DNA of 64,000 bases, taken from positions 303,902 through 367,901 of the forward strand of contig JBMNEM010000001.1 in the NCBI GenBank assembly GCA_050948785.1, written 5' to 3'. This document shows positions 44,344 through 52,646 of the stretch, in pieces. This DNA comes from JAAZMI01 sp050948785 (lineage in GTDB: Bacteria > Bacillota > Dethiobacteria > DTU022 > UBA8154). The position numbers and the translations under genes are program-made. The notes beneath the pieces are model-generated. The model had not been told where the DNA came from. It searched no databases and was given only the letters and a program-made list of their open reading frames with translations. Position 1 is the stretch's first letter. Each line of letters starts with the position of its first letter.

Positions 44344-44412
44344 TGATATAATGTAATTGGACGATTTTAATGGGCCAAGAGGAATTTGAGGATTTCTCTT
44401 GGCCTGTTTTTT
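44344..44412 (+). ncRNA. Candidate small RNA: extended -10 and terminator only
   Basis: TGATATAAT (44344-44352) is an extended -10 promoter. A strong terminator follows: GGCCAAGAG (44373-44381) and CTCTTGGCC around a 12-base loop, then TGTTTTTTT. The transcript would be about 50-55 bases. It sits alone in the 487-base gap 44201-44687, which otherwise holds only the divergent starts and the promoter at 44638. Confidence 0.4.
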
Positions 44413-44637
44413 TACCTTTTATAAAACATTATCTTGGATATCTATCAACCTCCTTTACTTTTAAATTATATTTTCGGTAGACACCCCCTTACGCTACTTA
44501 ATTTACTAAAAGTCAATTATAATGCAAAAAATAAAGAGAATAATTTTACTATAAGTTAATTATAAAGCAAGTTTTATTAAATGTCAACAATAAAAATGAA
44601 TAAAAGTAAAATATTTTACAAATGATAATAATAATAG

Positions 44638-44665
44638 TTGACAATCGGTAAATTTATTGTAATAT
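44638..44665 (+). promoter_or_regulatory. Promoter of the XRE regulator gene
   Basis: TTGACA at 44638-44643, 16 bases, TAATAT at 44660-44665, immediately before AAGGAGGTG and the gene start. Confidence 0.65.
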
Positions 44666-44687
44666 ATACTCAAGGAGGTGATAGATA

Positions 44688-45563
44688 ATGAGTTTTAATT
44701 TAAGTGAATTTATTAGAATGGAAATGGCCAAAAAAAATATAAAAGCAGTTGATTTAGCAGATGCACTAAACAAATCACCATCTTATATCAGCAAGATGCT
44801 TAAAAACAACATTATTCCGGATTACGAGGACTTAAAAGTCATAGCCAAAATACTAGATATTAACTATTCCTTTTTGCTCTTCCAGATAGGGATTCTTGAT
44901 GAAGCGGATCTAAAACATATAATTGCCTGCAATACTCTTAAGGAATACTTAGGAGAGTTACTAAAAGTAAATGATATGGAAGAGGAAAAGGTTAATGCTT
45001 TTATTAACTTCCTTGAGACCAATAAGGAGAATTTGGGAGATAACTTAACTGACGAACTACTAAATAACGTAAAAGATGCATTAGGGGAGAACTTTATCTA
45101 TCCAGATTATGCAACCCCCTATACCGAGGATTCCTATTACGGATTTAAAAAAATAAGGAACCTTAGGCTAGCCACTGGGGAATATGTGAGAAGTAAGTTC
45201 AGGAAGTTGCCTTTATATACTGCACTAAATAGCGGACCAATAACAGGTAGGGATATGGGATTTGATTTTAGCCTTTTAAAGGAAGAAATAGAACCAGATA
45301 GTGAAGTGGTGTGGTTTAAACCTGATGATAAGGAGTACTGCTACCTTGTTAATCTTGGACAATACAAAGATAAAGATAAAATACTTTTTGAAAGGGGTGA
45401 TGCAATATACGTCGGTAAATATAATTATCAGGAAAAAACCATGGTCTTAACTGATATTATGAATGCAGTTTCAAGGGAAGAAGATGATACACCTATTGTT
45501 CTAACTGATACTAAAAGCATAAGGATTATTGGCAAAGTTTTATTTGAGTTTAAAGCAGGATAA
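44688..45563 (+). CDS. XRE-family regulator with S24-like C-terminal part
   Basis: A 291-residue protein. Residues 5-60 are a helix-turn-helix of the XRE type (KKNIKAVDLADALNKSPSYISKMLKNN). The C-terminal 100 residues (KLPLYTALNSGPITG... FERGDAIYVGKYN...) resemble the LexA/CI S24 fold, but the serine of a SM-type catalytic motif is not seen, so self-cleavage is doubtful. A repressor controlling replication or mobility genes of the element is likely from its position before the replication block. Confidence 0.8.
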   Translation: MSFNLSEFIRMEMAKKNIKAVDLADALNKSPSYISKMLKNNIIPDYEDLKVIAKILDINYSFLLFQIGILDEADLKHIIACNTLKEYLGELLKVNDMEEEKVNAFINFLETNKENLGDNLTDELLNNVKDALGENFIYPDYATPYTEDSYYGFKKIRNLRLATGEYVRSKFRKLPLYTALNSGPITGRDMGFDFSLLKEEIEPDSEVVWFKPDDKEYCYLVNLGQYKDKDKILFERGDAIYVGKYNYQEKTMVLTDIMNAVSREEDDTPIVLTDTKSIRIIGKVLFEFKAG

Positions 45564-45617
45564 CTTATAGGTTAAATAATTGTTTACTAACAAAAACTGA
45601 ATACAAAAAATCAAAGC

Positions 45618-45690
45618 ATACTAACAGAGCAAACCTAGTCAAAGGATATTTTATCTTTGGCTTTATTTCCTGTTAGTATTTTTGTTTTTT
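45618..45690 (+). terminator. Terminator after the XRE gene, before the next gene
   Basis: ATACTAACAG (45618-45627) pairs with CTGTTAGTAT (45670-45679), and an inner CAAAGGATA/TATCTTTG pairing makes the hairpin long; TTTTGTTTTTT follows. The next gene starts 20 bases later with AAAGGAG, so this may act as an attenuator. Confidence 0.75.
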
Positions 45691-45709
45691 AAGAAAGGAG
45701 AGAAGAAAT

Positions 45710-46243
45710 ATGTGTTATTCATTTGATGGAACGATTCTTGAGAGAACGTATGCAAAAAATTTTGTAATGCCAATTTATATTGATGAGACAACTATAAAAG
45801 GTTTTCACTTTGAGTATGTTGCTGAAATACACATACAAGAAGTTGGATCAACCATGATAAGAACGGAAAATTTTTTAGACTTAATGAGTCTAGTAGAATT
45901 TTTCATAAACAAACATTCTAATCTGATATCAGAAGAAGCATTAGAGAAGTTTAAAAGAGATGAAAGGAAAATATTGACTAATGCTATTAACAAAACAAAG
46001 GAATTATTTGAAATTGAGATATCCAAGTTAGATGAAGCAGAGAAGTGGTTTATCCACACTTTTCTATTTTATATTCGATATGACACAATTAAAAAAAGAT
46101 TTTCTGAAAAATATGCGAATCTCCTATATGCAATATCAACAGACATGGCAGGATGGCGGAGATTTGCGAGAAGGGGATATGCAAGATCGGAGGGCAAATG
46201 GTTACAAAAAGCCCTCCCAAATATAAGAAGGGAGGTGACTTAA
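45710..46243 (+). CDS. Unrecognised 177-residue protein
   Basis: Not recognised. An N-terminal beta-like part is followed by a charged helical region (residues 70-130) and a basic C-terminus (WRRFARRGYARSEGKW). AAAGGAGAG precedes the ATG. Its stop codon touches the next ATG at 46244, so the two genes are coupled. Confidence 0.7.
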   Translation: MCYSFDGTILERTYAKNFVMPIYIDETTIKGFHFEYVAEIHIQEVGSTMIRTENFLDLMSLVEFFINKHSNLISEEALEKFKRDERKILTNAINKTKELFEIEISKLDEAEKWFIHTFLFYIRYDTIKKRFSEKYANLLYAISTDMAGWRRFARRGYARSEGKWLQKALPNIRREVT

Positions 46244-46444
46244 ATGACAAAAAAAGGCCATAAAGATTTATGTATGGATGTCTATTTTAGAGATGACTAT
46301 ATCGAAATAAATCCCTATACAGGAGAAGAAATGGGAGTTTATAACCCATATACTGGAGAAATTATTCCACTAAGAAAGATGAGAAGACGTAAACATAGCA
46401 ATCCTTATGAATATGAAACTCAGGGATTTGAACCATATGAATAA
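46244..46444 (+). CDS. Small protein with repeated NPYTGE motif
   Basis: A 66-residue protein, not recognised. It contains INPYTGEEMG and YNPYTGEIIP, a duplicated hexapeptide, in a Tyr- and charge-rich sequence. It begins directly after the stop of the preceding gene with GGGAGGTG just upstream, which supports its being real. Confidence 0.6.
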   Translation: MTKKGHKDLCMDVYFRDDYIEINPYTGEEMGVYNPYTGEIIPLRKMRRRKHSNPYEYETQGFEPYE

Positions 46445-46550
46445 ATCAAATCAGGGGCAACAATAAAACTAATAAAAAGACTTAATATAACATAAAGAAA
46501 GTATCTTAATAAAGCACATTTAAAATACATACCAAAACACTAAAATACAG

Positions 46551-46583
46551 CATGCCCCTTTGTTTAATAACAAAGGAGGCATG
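46551..46583 (+). promoter_or_regulatory. Hairpin hiding the ribosome binding site of the primase-helicase
   Basis: CATGCC plus CCTTTGTT pairs with AACAAAGG, one bulged A, and GGCATG: a 14-bp stem with a loop of four bases. The descending arm contains the whole AAAGGAGG site and the first ATG. Translation would need melting or a protein, so it is a likely control point for the replication gene. Confidence 0.65.
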
Positions 46584-46586
46584 AAA

Positions 46587-49235
46587 ATGATGATTAAATT
46601 ATGTTTAGATACTCAAAAGTTTAGTAAGAAGCCGACAGAAGAAGAGATTGCAAAAATAGCAGCACGAATTGGATGTCATGTCAAAGAAATTTCTGTAAAG
46701 GATTTTGCCAAAAGCATAATAATACCAAATGGCAAAACTTATTCACCATCGGTTTTTAAGGATGGGCAGAGAAGTATTAAGAACTGGATAAGTCAACAAA
46801 TATTTGTTGTTGATATTGAAAATGATTCGCTGGAAAATGTGTTAGATACTTGTGAAAGGGTAAATCTATTCCCTTCATTTATATACACGCCCTTTAATTC
46901 AGATAGTGGGTTTAAAATGGTTTTCGTTATGGATGAGGTGATTCAGGATATCAGGGTTCGCAATCTGGTAATTAGATCCCTGTTGGAAGTTTTCCCACAG
47001 TCCAAAACAGAAACAAGAGATCCTTCGAGAATAATATACGGTGGCAGAGAAGTTATTTATGAAAACTTTTCATATGTAGAATCAATACCGAATCTTATAT
47101 TTGCTGCATGCTCAGTAATTAGAAATAGTACTAATGCATCGAGAAACATGTATAATTTTTGCAGAGATGTTGGAATTGACATGGAGAATGGTTATCCAAA
47201 GTTTTTTACGTTTCATGATGAAAAAGATATGCCTGAAGTTAATAGTAGCAATGTTTATGTATCAATGACTAAAAAGTGTAAGTCCTTAATTAATAATATA
47301 TATAATAGTACACTTTTTAGTCATATGGGGTATGTAATCTATTTTTGTTACAATAATACGCAGGAGTATTTTTTTGAAAAGGAAAACGACTTTGCCCCCC
47401 GCTTTGATATTAAGAAGGAAAATACTAAGACATATCTTATAACGGCTTACCCCTTTGAAAATCTATATAAAAATTGTCGATTATACCGGGAAGCAATAGA
47501 TGGTAAGTATTGGTTGTACCACAATGAAATGTTTGGTCTCATGTCCAACCTTTTGAAAATAAAAGGTGGAGTAACGAAAGTAGATAAGATTCTAAACAGC
47601 CGTGAAGAATATAAGGTGAAAAACTATAGTTGGTGGGTTATGAAGAATCAAATTCTCAAAGGTAAATATGCTCCTTCTAGGTGCGAAAGTTATTGTCCTT
47701 TCATTAAAGACTGCAAACATGGAATTAATATGATAGAACAAGGAAAATTATTCAAAGGGAGAATTCAAGTAGTTGGTAAAAGAAAAACTAAAAGTATAGA
47801 AGAGGCAAGAAAGGAATTATCCAATATTGTTAATGAAATAATTGCCTCTCCACAAAAGGGGATTTTTGTTATAAAGGCACCAGCAGGGTTAGGGAAAACT
47901 GAAGAATACATAAATGCAAGTATAGATAATAAATTGACGATAGCAGTGCCTACACATAAATTAAAGGACGAGGTAAGCGAGAGATTGGCAAAAGCAGGAG
48001 TAGACCATTATGCTGTGCCACAACTTCCTGATATTGAACCTGAAAAACGCAATAAGTTAGATAGGCTCTATGATACAGGCTCTTTTAAAGGAGCAAATAT
48101 GTATTTAAGACAATTAGCAAAGGAAAATGAAGTCATAGCACAATATATTAAGGACTTGAGGCGAGTAAAAAAATCTGAGAACCAAACTATCTTAACTACT
48201 CACCAAAGAATATTTTTTGAAAAGGACTTTAATGATACTCTAATAATAGATGAAGATATTGTTCTAAATGGAATGTTTCCAATTTCATCTATGTCAATAC
48301 AAGACATGGCTATACTTAGCCAACTGGTGTATTTAGATCCGGAATTTTCGCCTTTAAAAAAGTTAACCGATTTTATGTTTGAGTTAATTACCAAAACGCC
48401 TGAAGGAGTGGTACTAAAAACACCGAATTATTTTATGCTTTGTGCAAAGGAGATTGAAAAATTAGTAGTAAAAAATGACCTAATAACGACAAATGTGCTA
48501 GGATTTTTAAATTCAAGTCATTTTGTCAAAGTGACTGGGCGAAATGGTAATGAGCAGATACTTTTTATAAACAAAAGAGACTTACCTGATAAAAAGGTAA
48601 TTATTTTCAGTGCAACTGCCAATGAAAAGATTTATAAAATGGTTTTCGGTCAAAATATGAAATTTTATGATGTTGGTGATGTTGAACACAAAGGAGAGAT
48701 TTGGCAAGTTCCTATAAGAGCCTTTAGTAAGTTATCCATTCATAGAAATAAAAAAGAAATGATGGATATTGCAAATGCTTTAATAAATAGATATAACCCT
48801 GATAGTAAGGTTATCACTTACAGCGGCTTTTTTAATGATATAAGTGAACCAAGTGTGTCATTTTGGAATAGTGCGGGGCGTGATAATCTAAAAGGTCAAA
48901 ATATCACTGTAATAGGGACTCCCCATATTAACCCCTATTGTTATCTGCTATTTGCAAGTGTTTTAGGCCTTGATGTAAGGCTAAATGAAAGCAAGGTAAT
49001 GTATCAGCCTGTTTCAAGGGGAAACTACAACTTTTACTTCAATACTTACAGCAGCAATGATTTATTACGGGAAATCCAATTTTATATGATAGAGTCTGAA
49101 CTTGTTCAAACTGTAGGAAGGGCTAGGGCTATAACGGAACCTTGTAAAGTTCTGGTCTTAAGTAATTATCCCGTCCCTGGAGCAGAGTTCATTTCACTAA
49201 CACAAAGAGAGGTAAAAAAATTTATCAGGATATAG
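46587..49235 (+). CDS. Primase-helicase (AEP-like primase with SF2-type helicase)
   Basis: An 882-residue protein that looks like a plasmid or phage replication protein. The N-terminal 190 residues resemble an archaeo-eukaryotic primase: FVVDIEND for the metal-binding acids, SDSGFKMVF, and RDPSRIIYGG. A cysteine cluster (CESYCPFIKDCKHG) lies near residue 365-380. The C-terminal half is a helicase: PAGLGKTEE (P-loop, about 430-438), AVPTHKLKDE, LIIDEDI, IFSATANE and QTVGRARAI. ATGs at 46581, 46587 and 46590 are possible; 46587 is 7 bases from AAAGGAGG. It may initiate replication of an excised form; no known Rep name is assigned. Confidence 0.8.
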   Translation: MMIKLCLDTQKFSKKPTEEEIAKIAARIGCHVKEISVKDFAKSIIIPNGKTYSPSVFKDGQRSIKNWISQQIFVVDIENDSLENVLDTCERVNLFPSFIYTPFNSDSGFKMVFVMDEVIQDIRVRNLVIRSLLEVFPQSKTETRDPSRIIYGGREVIYENFSYVESIPNLIFAACSVIRNSTNASRNMYNFCRDVGIDMENGYPKFFTFHDEKDMPEVNSSNVYVSMTKKCKSLINNIYNSTLFSHMGYVIYFCYNNTQEYFFEKENDFAPRFDIKKENTKTYLITAYPFENLYKNCRLYREAIDGKYWLYHNEMFGLMSNLLKIKGGVTKVDKILNSREEYKVKNYSWWVMKNQILKGKYAPSRCESYCPFIKDCKHGINMIEQGKLFKGRIQVVGKRKTKSIEEARKELSNIVNEIIASPQKGIFVIKAPAGLGKTEEYINASIDNKLTIAVPTHKLKDEVSERLAKAGVDHYAVPQLPDIEPEKRNKLDRLYDTGSFKGANMYLRQLAKENEVIAQYIKDLRRVKKSENQTILTTHQRIFFEKDFNDTLIIDEDIVLNGMFPISSMSIQDMAILSQLVYLDPEFSPLKKLTDFMFELITKTPEGVVLKTPNYFMLCAKEIEKLVVKNDLITTNVLGFLNSSHFVKVTGRNGNEQILFINKRDLPDKKVIIFSATANEKIYKMVFGQNMKFYDVGDVEHKGEIWQVPIRAFSKLSIHRNKKEMMDIANALINRYNPDSKVITYSGFFNDISEPSVSFWNSAGRDNLKGQNITVIGTPHINPYCYLLFASVLGLDVRLNESKVMYQPVSRGNYNFYFNTYSSNDLLREIQFYMIESELVQTVGRARAITEPCKVLVLSNYPVPGAEFISLTQREVKKFIRI

Positions 49236-49250
49236 TTTAACTATTTGGAA

Positions 49251-49287
49251 TTAATATAGTCCCCAAGGTATCAGGGGACTATATTAA
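49251..49287. terminator. Perfect 14-bp inverted repeat between converging genes
   Basis: TTAATATAGTCCCC (49251-49264) and GGGGACTATATTAA (49274-49287) with a 9-base loop, flanked by A/T-rich runs. It lies between the stops of the primase-helicase and the minus-strand gene, so it is probably a bidirectional terminator. Confidence 0.7.
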
Positions 49288-49961
49288 TTATTCAAGGCTT
49301 CAGTTTTACTAAAACATTTTATTAGTTCTTGTACAAAATCGAAGGTTCGATCCCAAAGAGCAAACAACATTTCTTTTGTTTCTTCAGGAACTTCATCAAT
49401 TTCCTTGTCTTTCAACTTATTGTAGGTTTCTTCAATCCATAGCCTTTCGTTTTTGATGGAAGACAGATTTTTTCTAGTGTTAAAAAGGCTTTCAGGTGAA
49501 TTAATCTTTCTGTCACAGGCCTCGTTTATCAGGTAATTATAGTAAAAAACTGAAGTGAAGAATTTACCACTTAGAATAACGGCATGAAAATATACATCTT
49601 CATCATCATTATCATAGAAACCAGAATTAATAAGTTTTGTAACCCATAATATATTGCGAACCAGTTCTTCTTGTTCCCAATAATCGATTTTTAATCGTTT
49701 TAAATATCGATGGAAGATTTTTTTCGCCCTTGTATAAGTCTTGTTATAATGCTTGATAAATTGTGACCACTCTTTTTCACAATGAACAGAGAAGCCTTCA
49801 CCCATTTCTATCTGATTTATCAAATCCTGCATAGATGATAATAAGATAATGCAAGTTTTTAGGATGAAGAAATCATGTGAATCATAATCTTTTTCAGTTA
49901 GGTTGCTATTGAGTATAGCATTTTGCAAATCCTCTAAATTTAATGGAAATGCCAAAAACAT
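49284..49961 (-). CDS. Unrecognised 225-residue helical protein
   Basis: Not recognised. Rich in Tyr, Leu, Glu and Lys, mostly helical, no membrane segment. The minus strand has AAAGGAGGT just before ATG 49961; a TTG two codons on has a more normal spacing, so the start could be 49955. Confidence 0.7.
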   Translation of the reverse strand: MFLAFPLNLEDLQNAILNSNLTEKDYDSHDFFILKTCIILLSSMQDLINQIEMGEGFSVHCEKEWSQFIKHYNKTYTRAKKIFHRYLKRLKIDYWEQEELVRNILWVTKLINSGFYDNDDEDVYFHAVILSGKFFTSVFYYNYLINEACDRKINSPESLFNTRKNLSSIKNERLWIEETYNKLKDKEIDEVPEETKEMLFALWDRTFDFVQELIKCFSKTEALNN

Positions 49962-50059
49962 ACCTCCTTTATTTTTTAGTGTACATCATCCTAGCACAGA
50001 CAATGGAGGATATCAACCATTATATGTAAATATATAGGGCTCCATTTACCGTTCATGCA

Positions 50060-50175
50060 TGCTATAATATGAGCAACACTCTCCTTCGAAGTTAATATAG
50101 ATACTGAACCCCTGCAGATTGTTTTTGTAGTGATGCCTTTGGCAGATAAACCGGAAAACAACGCAGGGGTTTTTA
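50060..50175 (+). ncRNA. Candidate small RNA with long-loop terminator
   Basis: TGCTATAAT (50060-50068) is an extended -10. About 40 bases later CCCCTGC (50109-50115) pairs with GCAGGGG (50163-50169), followed by TTTTTACTTTTTT; the 47-base loop has its own TGCC/GGCA hairpin. The transcript would be roughly 100 bases with no open frame of note. Confidence 0.4.
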
Positions 50176-50280
50176 CTTTTTTGGGAAAGTGAAACCAGAT
50201 AAAAATTAATGCAAAAACAAGGAATCCAACATCATTTGTTCAAATATAGCATGACAAATTTTATTTACTATAGATAGTTA

Positions 50281-50335
50281 GGGAAAAATGCTGCAGGTGT
50301 TCTAAGCCTGTAATCCATTTTTCCTTTTATTTTTC
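50281..50335 (+). terminator. Terminator-like hairpin upstream of parM
   Basis: GGAAAAATG (50282-50290) pairs with CATTTTTCC (50316-50324), inner GCAGG/CCTGT, then TTTTATTTTT. It is the second of three structures in the 506-base gap 49962-50467 and could be an attenuator in the parM leader. Confidence 0.6.
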
Positions 50336-50397
50336 GAAGAAAGGAGGATGCAAATACATTGTAATTACTTGAGGAGGTGACATCTCATTATTAAGAA

Positions 50398-50436
50398 CCC
50401 CACAGGAACTAAATATTATTGATAGTTCTTGTGGGG
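50398..50436 (+). promoter_or_regulatory. Long hairpin in the parM leader
   Basis: CCCCACA (50398-50404) and GAACTA pair with TAGTTC and TGTGGGG (50430-50436) around an 11-base loop, giving about 13 pairs with one mismatch. No T run follows. It lies 30 bases before parM; AGGAGGTGAC (50372-50381) just upstream has no ATG, GTG or TTG at working distance. A protein-binding or translational control site is possible. Confidence 0.5.
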
Positions 50437-50467
50437 AACCATTTATCAAAAATAGGAGGGAAAATCT

Positions 50468-51385
50468 ATGGGTTATATTATAGGAATAGACCACGGAAAC
50501 AAGGCAGTAAAAAGCATTGCTAATCAGTATAATTCGGGCTTTACTGTTTCAAGCACCATGCCTATTACAAAAGAAAGACTATTGGTATTTGAAGGCAAGT
50601 ATTACTCTATCTCAGGTGAAAGATTTCCTGTAATGGTTGATAAGACTGTAAATGACAACTTCTTTATTCTATCATTGCCTGCCATTGCGGAAGTGTTAGA
50701 GAAGAAGTATCAAGGGGTTAAAAAGGGAGAGATCATTTTAGCATGTGGCTTGCCTATTATGTATTATGGGAAGCAAAAGGATAAATTCAGAGAGTATTTT
50801 ATAAGAGATGATATATCATTTACCTATGGAGGGAAGCAATATGAAGTGTCAATTAAAGATGCATATGTTTATCCCCAGGGCTATGCAGCGATAATGCCTC
50901 ATTTCACTCACTATAAGGATGTATCAAGACTTAATGTTGTAGATATCGGTGGATATACCATTGATGTTTTCACTGTTGAAAAGGGGCTTTTAAACATTAA
51001 ATCTTGTATAAGTTTAACTACTGGGATTGTAACTCTGTTAAATTCCATAAAACAGGAAATCCTGTCTTTAGGGATAGAAATTCATGAGGAACAGATTGAG
51101 GATACAATTCTGGGAGAAAACATCTCATTTTTTCAAAATGAAAATATTAAGGCATTAATTGAAGACAAAACACAAATATACGTTGAAGAACTGTTGGATA
51201 GATTGAAAGAGTATGGCTTTGAGATGAAAATAAATCCGACAATATTTGTTGGTGGGGGTTCATTGCTTTTGCAAAAACACATTGAAAATAGTCCTAAAAT
51301 AGGATATGTAGAAGTTTTAGATAGTTTTGCAAATGTAAAAGGCTTTGAACTTTTGGCAAAGCAGGCAGTTAGTAGGGACAGGTGA
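50468..51385 (+). CDS. parM: ParM-like actin-family ATPase (plasmid partition)
   Basis: A 305-residue actin-like protein. Phosphate 1 loop GIDHGNKAVK (residues 5-14), phosphate 2 VVDIGGYTIDVF and the adenosine motif FVGGGS are present. Such proteins polymerise to push plasmid copies apart with a ParR adaptor and a centromere. ATG after TAGGAGGG. The downstream small gene overlaps its stop. Finding it in a chromosomally inserted element suggests a free replicating form. Confidence 0.85.
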   Translation: MGYIIGIDHGNKAVKSIANQYNSGFTVSSTMPITKERLLVFEGKYYSISGERFPVMVDKTVNDNFFILSLPAIAEVLEKKYQGVKKGEIILACGLPIMYYGKQKDKFREYFIRDDISFTYGGKQYEVSIKDAYVYPQGYAAIMPHFTHYKDVSRLNVVDIGGYTIDVFTVEKGLLNIKSCISLTTGIVTLLNSIKQEILSLGIEIHEEQIEDTILGENISFFQNENIKALIEDKTQIYVEELLDRLKEYGFEMKINPTIFVGGGSLLLQKHIENSPKIGYVEVLDSFANVKGFELLAKQAVSRDR

Positions 51386-51390
51386 TATTC

Positions 51391-51672
51391 TTGGATGAAA
51401 TTAAAAGATTGAACCTATCTTTCAACCTACAAAGAGAAAATGATCGGATTGCTTACAATATTATCAGGTCTAAAAGACAGAAAACAGCCTATATTATCAA
51501 AGCCATATTAGCCTATGAAGGTGTCACCCAAGAGGAGAGGGAACTAATAAGGATTAAAAGGGCACTTAGAGAAGTTTTGCAGGATATGAATCTTACGGCA
51601 GACAAGGATTGTTATTCTACAGAAGAAAGCCAAATACCTGATGAGGTCTTCCAAATATTTGACAGCATCTAA
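51391..51672 (+). CDS. ParR-like small partner of ParM
   Basis: A 93-residue basic then acidic protein, directly after parM. The N-terminal half (IIRSKRQKTAYIIKAILAYEG) looks like a ribbon-helix-helix DNA-binding region, as in ParR adaptors, and the acidic C-terminus could bind ParM. TTG at 51391 follows AGGTGAT; a GTG at 51382 overlaps the parM stop. The assignment comes mainly from position and size. Confidence 0.65.
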   Translation: MDEIKRLNLSFNLQRENDRIAYNIIRSKRQKTAYIIKAILAYEGVTQEERELIRIKRALREVLQDMNLTADKDCYSTEESQIPDEVFQIFDSI

Positions 51673-51674
51673 AA

Positions 51675-51704
51675 ACTGGCCATTAACAGGCCGGTTTTTT
51701 CTAT
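51675..51704 (+). terminator. Terminator after parM-parR
   Basis: AACTGGCC (51675-51682) pairs with GGCCGGTT (51689-51696), followed by TTTTTTCTATTTT. Confidence 0.85.
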
Positions 51705-51756
51705 TTTAGGAGCGGAAATAGCAATTAGGCCCATGATATAATGGAGCAAAAAAGGG

Positions 51757-51894
51757 ATGAGAAAAATAGAAAAATGGTTTTTAGAAAAGGATAAAATACT
51801 AATATTCCCCAATGGACAAACTATACCAAGCCATTTAAAATATTGGAGAATTCTATGGTTTAATTTATACACTGGAGAAGATTTTAGTGATTGA
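51757..51894 (+). CDS. Possible small protein of 45 residues
   Basis: Not recognised. ATG at 51757 after AAAAAAGGG; an extended -10 (TGATATAAT, 51734-51742) lies just upstream. The product is Trp/Tyr-rich (FPNGQTIPSHLKYWRILW). The promoter and codon pattern suggest it is real, but evidence is limited. Confidence 0.4.
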   Translation: MRKIEKWFLEKDKILIFPNGQTIPSHLKYWRILWFNLYTGEDFSD

Positions 51895-52010
51895 ATAAAA
51901 AAAGGATAGTAGGATTATGGTATATCAGGCATGTAAGATAAAACAACTTTGCATATTGTAAAAATACCGACATCAATAAGAACATATATGATTACAGGAG
52001 GTGATATTAG

Positions 52011-52175
52011 TTCAAGATTTTAATAATAACGTTTATTATTTCAATCTGCCTTATAGTAAGTGCTTCCATACAACTTTATAATATGTTAGGAAGCAAATCT
52101 TTAATAATTTTTACACTGGCAGCAGTAGCATTTATTAAATTGATTAAGGTAGCATTTTCAGGTGAAAAAAACTGA
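52011..52175 (+). CDS. Possible small membrane protein without a standard start
   Basis: A 54-codon open frame with two hydrophobic segments (LIITFIISICLIVSASI and SLIIFTLAAVAFIKLI) ending EKN. A strong AGGAGGTGAT (51997-52006) precedes it, but no ATG, GTG or TTG lies near; the first ATG (52083) would remove the first segment. Either a rare ATT start (52017) or a lost base is needed. Confidence 0.35.
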   Translation, partial: FKILIITFIISICLIVSASIQLYNMLGSKSLIIFTLAAVAFIKLIKVAFSGEKN

Positions 52176-52199
52176 TAACCAAGGTTAAGGTAATTGGCA

Positions 52200-52385
52200 A
52201 TTGTTGACCAATAATAATCAATATTAGCCGTTATTACTGCATGTTAGCCATTATTAAACTTTGATAAGTGCATTGTAAGCCTGTTAGATAGTGGTTAATA
52301 ACAGTTAAGAACCATTGTTAGTAGTTATTACTGGGTATAAACTGTTAAGGGCTATTAGTGATAATTATTAACTTTCAATATTGGC
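52200..52385 (+). repeat. Iteron- or centromere-like direct repeats
   Basis: Imperfect repeats of TTAGCC-TTATTA type, clearest at 52224 (TTAGCCGTTATTA) and 52244 (TTAGCCATTATTA), exactly 20 bases apart, with weaker GTTA...TTATTA copies to 52385. The region has no gene. Close to the primase-helicase and parMR, it could be a replication origin or ParR-binding centromere. The rest of the 1080-base gap 51895-52975 holds the small frame at 52011, the terminator at 52605 and the promoter at 52897. Confidence 0.4.
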
Positions 52386-52604
52386 GGATATATTGAGATA
52401 TACTGCCTGCTTAAGCGTAGAGGGAGTTGATTTTCCTAATTATTTTATTCGTGCCGAAAAAAATCGCTATAGAGGATGACTATGCTATAAATAAAATAAA
52501 TAAAAGGAACAAAATCAAAAGAAATAGAAAGAAATTGATATAAAATCCCAGTAGGCTAATATAGGGCTAAATCAGTATAAATCGGCTAAAATAGACTTTT
52601 TTAA

Positions 52605-52646
52605 AATAACCATTTTGTTATCAACTACAAAACGGTTATTTTTTTT
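52605..52646 (+). terminator. Terminator before the methylase operon
   Basis: AATAACCATTTTGT (52605-52618) pairs with ACAAAACGGTTATT (52627-52640) with one mismatch, then a T run. It insulates the downstream operon. Confidence 0.8.
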
